A stretch of 64,000 bases of DNA from positions 121,692,951 through 121,756,950 of the forward strand of contig NC_089597.1 in NCBI RefSeq assembly GCF_019320115.1. The letters run 5' to 3'. Positions 63,721 through 64,000 of this stretch are shown here, in pieces. The position numbers were made by a program, and so were the translations under genes. A model generated the notes under the pieces. It worked only from the letters and a program-made list of their open reading frames with translations, was not told the DNA's origin and ran no database searches. Position 1 is the stretch's first letter. Every line of letters begins with the position of its first letter. This DNA is from Miscanthus floridulus. Its lineage: Eukaryota; Streptophyta; Magnoliopsida; Poales; Poaceae.

Positions 63721-64000
63721 GGGGCTCCAGATTGCAGAAGCAAACATCAAGAAAAACAAGCACTATGGACCATTATGACAGCAGAACCGGCTACACCAAG
63801 ATACTTTAATTGGTCACAGTATCCTATCCAATTTACCAGAGAAGACCAATGGACTAGCGTGGGAAATGCAGGCCATTATCCACAGGTTCTAGATCCAACT
63901 ATTGCTGGTATGACCGTCACCAAAGTACTAATCGATGGAGGAGCTGGACTCAACATTATCTTTTCAGAAACTGGCATCCCGATCACTGGCCACCCGGGTC
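63721..64000 (+). pseudogene. pol: Second gypsy element protease, start (runs off the window)
   Basis: In frame with the gag core after the TAG at 63403-63405. It has the PRYFNWSQYPIQFTREDQW block and the active site VLIDGGAGLNII (about 63928-63963), the Tat-type D-G-G-A/S protease. It is truncated by the window edge. Confidence 0.8.

Larger units (their letters stand above)
61858..64000 (+). mobile_element. Second Ty3/gypsy (Tat-type) retrotransposon, 5' part
   Basis: A short LTR (61858-62244), PBS-like CTGGCGCGCTAGGTAGGGG, then gag and the start of protease. It continues beyond the window. It is inserted in the first gypsy element in the same orientation, and the left TSD candidate is AGGAC (61853-61857). 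Confidence 0.85.

Overview
The window comes from the nuclear genome of a grass. GC-rich coding DNA sits beside AT-rich spacers, there are many Tourist-like and other MITEs, and nested Sirevirus (Ty1/copia, Maximus/SIRE lineage) and Tat-lineage Ty3/gypsy elements dominate. The repeat content suggests Andropogoneae (sorghum, sugarcane or Miscanthus-like), but the species is inference. About 70% of the window is recognisable transposable element. Only one gene looks intact.

Layout. (1) 1-23015: an old plus-strand Sirevirus (outer element, 981-23015). A relative broke its 5' LTR (LTR fragment 1-980), and a nearly intact minus-strand Sirevirus (inner element, 4530-17734, TSD TCGGC) broke its integrase. 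(2) 23016-24210: the 5' end of a minus-strand gypsy element. (3) 24211-30262: spacer with several MITEs. (4) 30271-32460: a long-TIR, MULE-like element carrying a decayed GRF-zinc-finger gene. (5) 32686-33885: an ATL-type RING-H2 E3 ubiquitin ligase gene. (6) 33886-41391: spacer with MITEs and an RPA-like (OB-fold) pseudogene at 38563-40356; its intron holds two tandem MITEs embedded in TA microsatellite. (7) 41397-55233: a third Sirevirus (minus strand, TSD CACAT), hit by a Tourist-like MITE in the RT/RNase H region and by a 1.36-kb MULE in its 5' LTR (9-bp TSD). (8) 55270-61857: a Tat-type gypsy element (plus strand) cut between RNase H and integrase by a second gypsy element (61858 to the window end).

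Most interesting pattern. In each of the three Sireviruses, a family-specific CpG-rich palindrome is clustered just upstream of the TATA box in the LTRs: GACCGGACGCGTCCGGTC and its half-sites in the inner and outer elements, and a TGCGGCASTGCCGCA-type motif in the third. In the inner element the same palindrome cluster, again followed by a TATA-like box, reappears in the gap between pol and the env-like ORF. It looks like a second, internal promoter module for the env-like gene. The third element also carries its own palindrome in its pol-env gap. All three gag-pol junctions end in a pyrimidine-rich TG(T/C)AG/G that resembles a 3' splice acceptor. Together these features suggest transcriptional control and splicing, rather than only recoding, as ways of expressing pol and env-like products.

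All coordinates were read by eye. Element borders supported by TSDs are exact or within a base; MITE and pseudogene exon borders are approximate.
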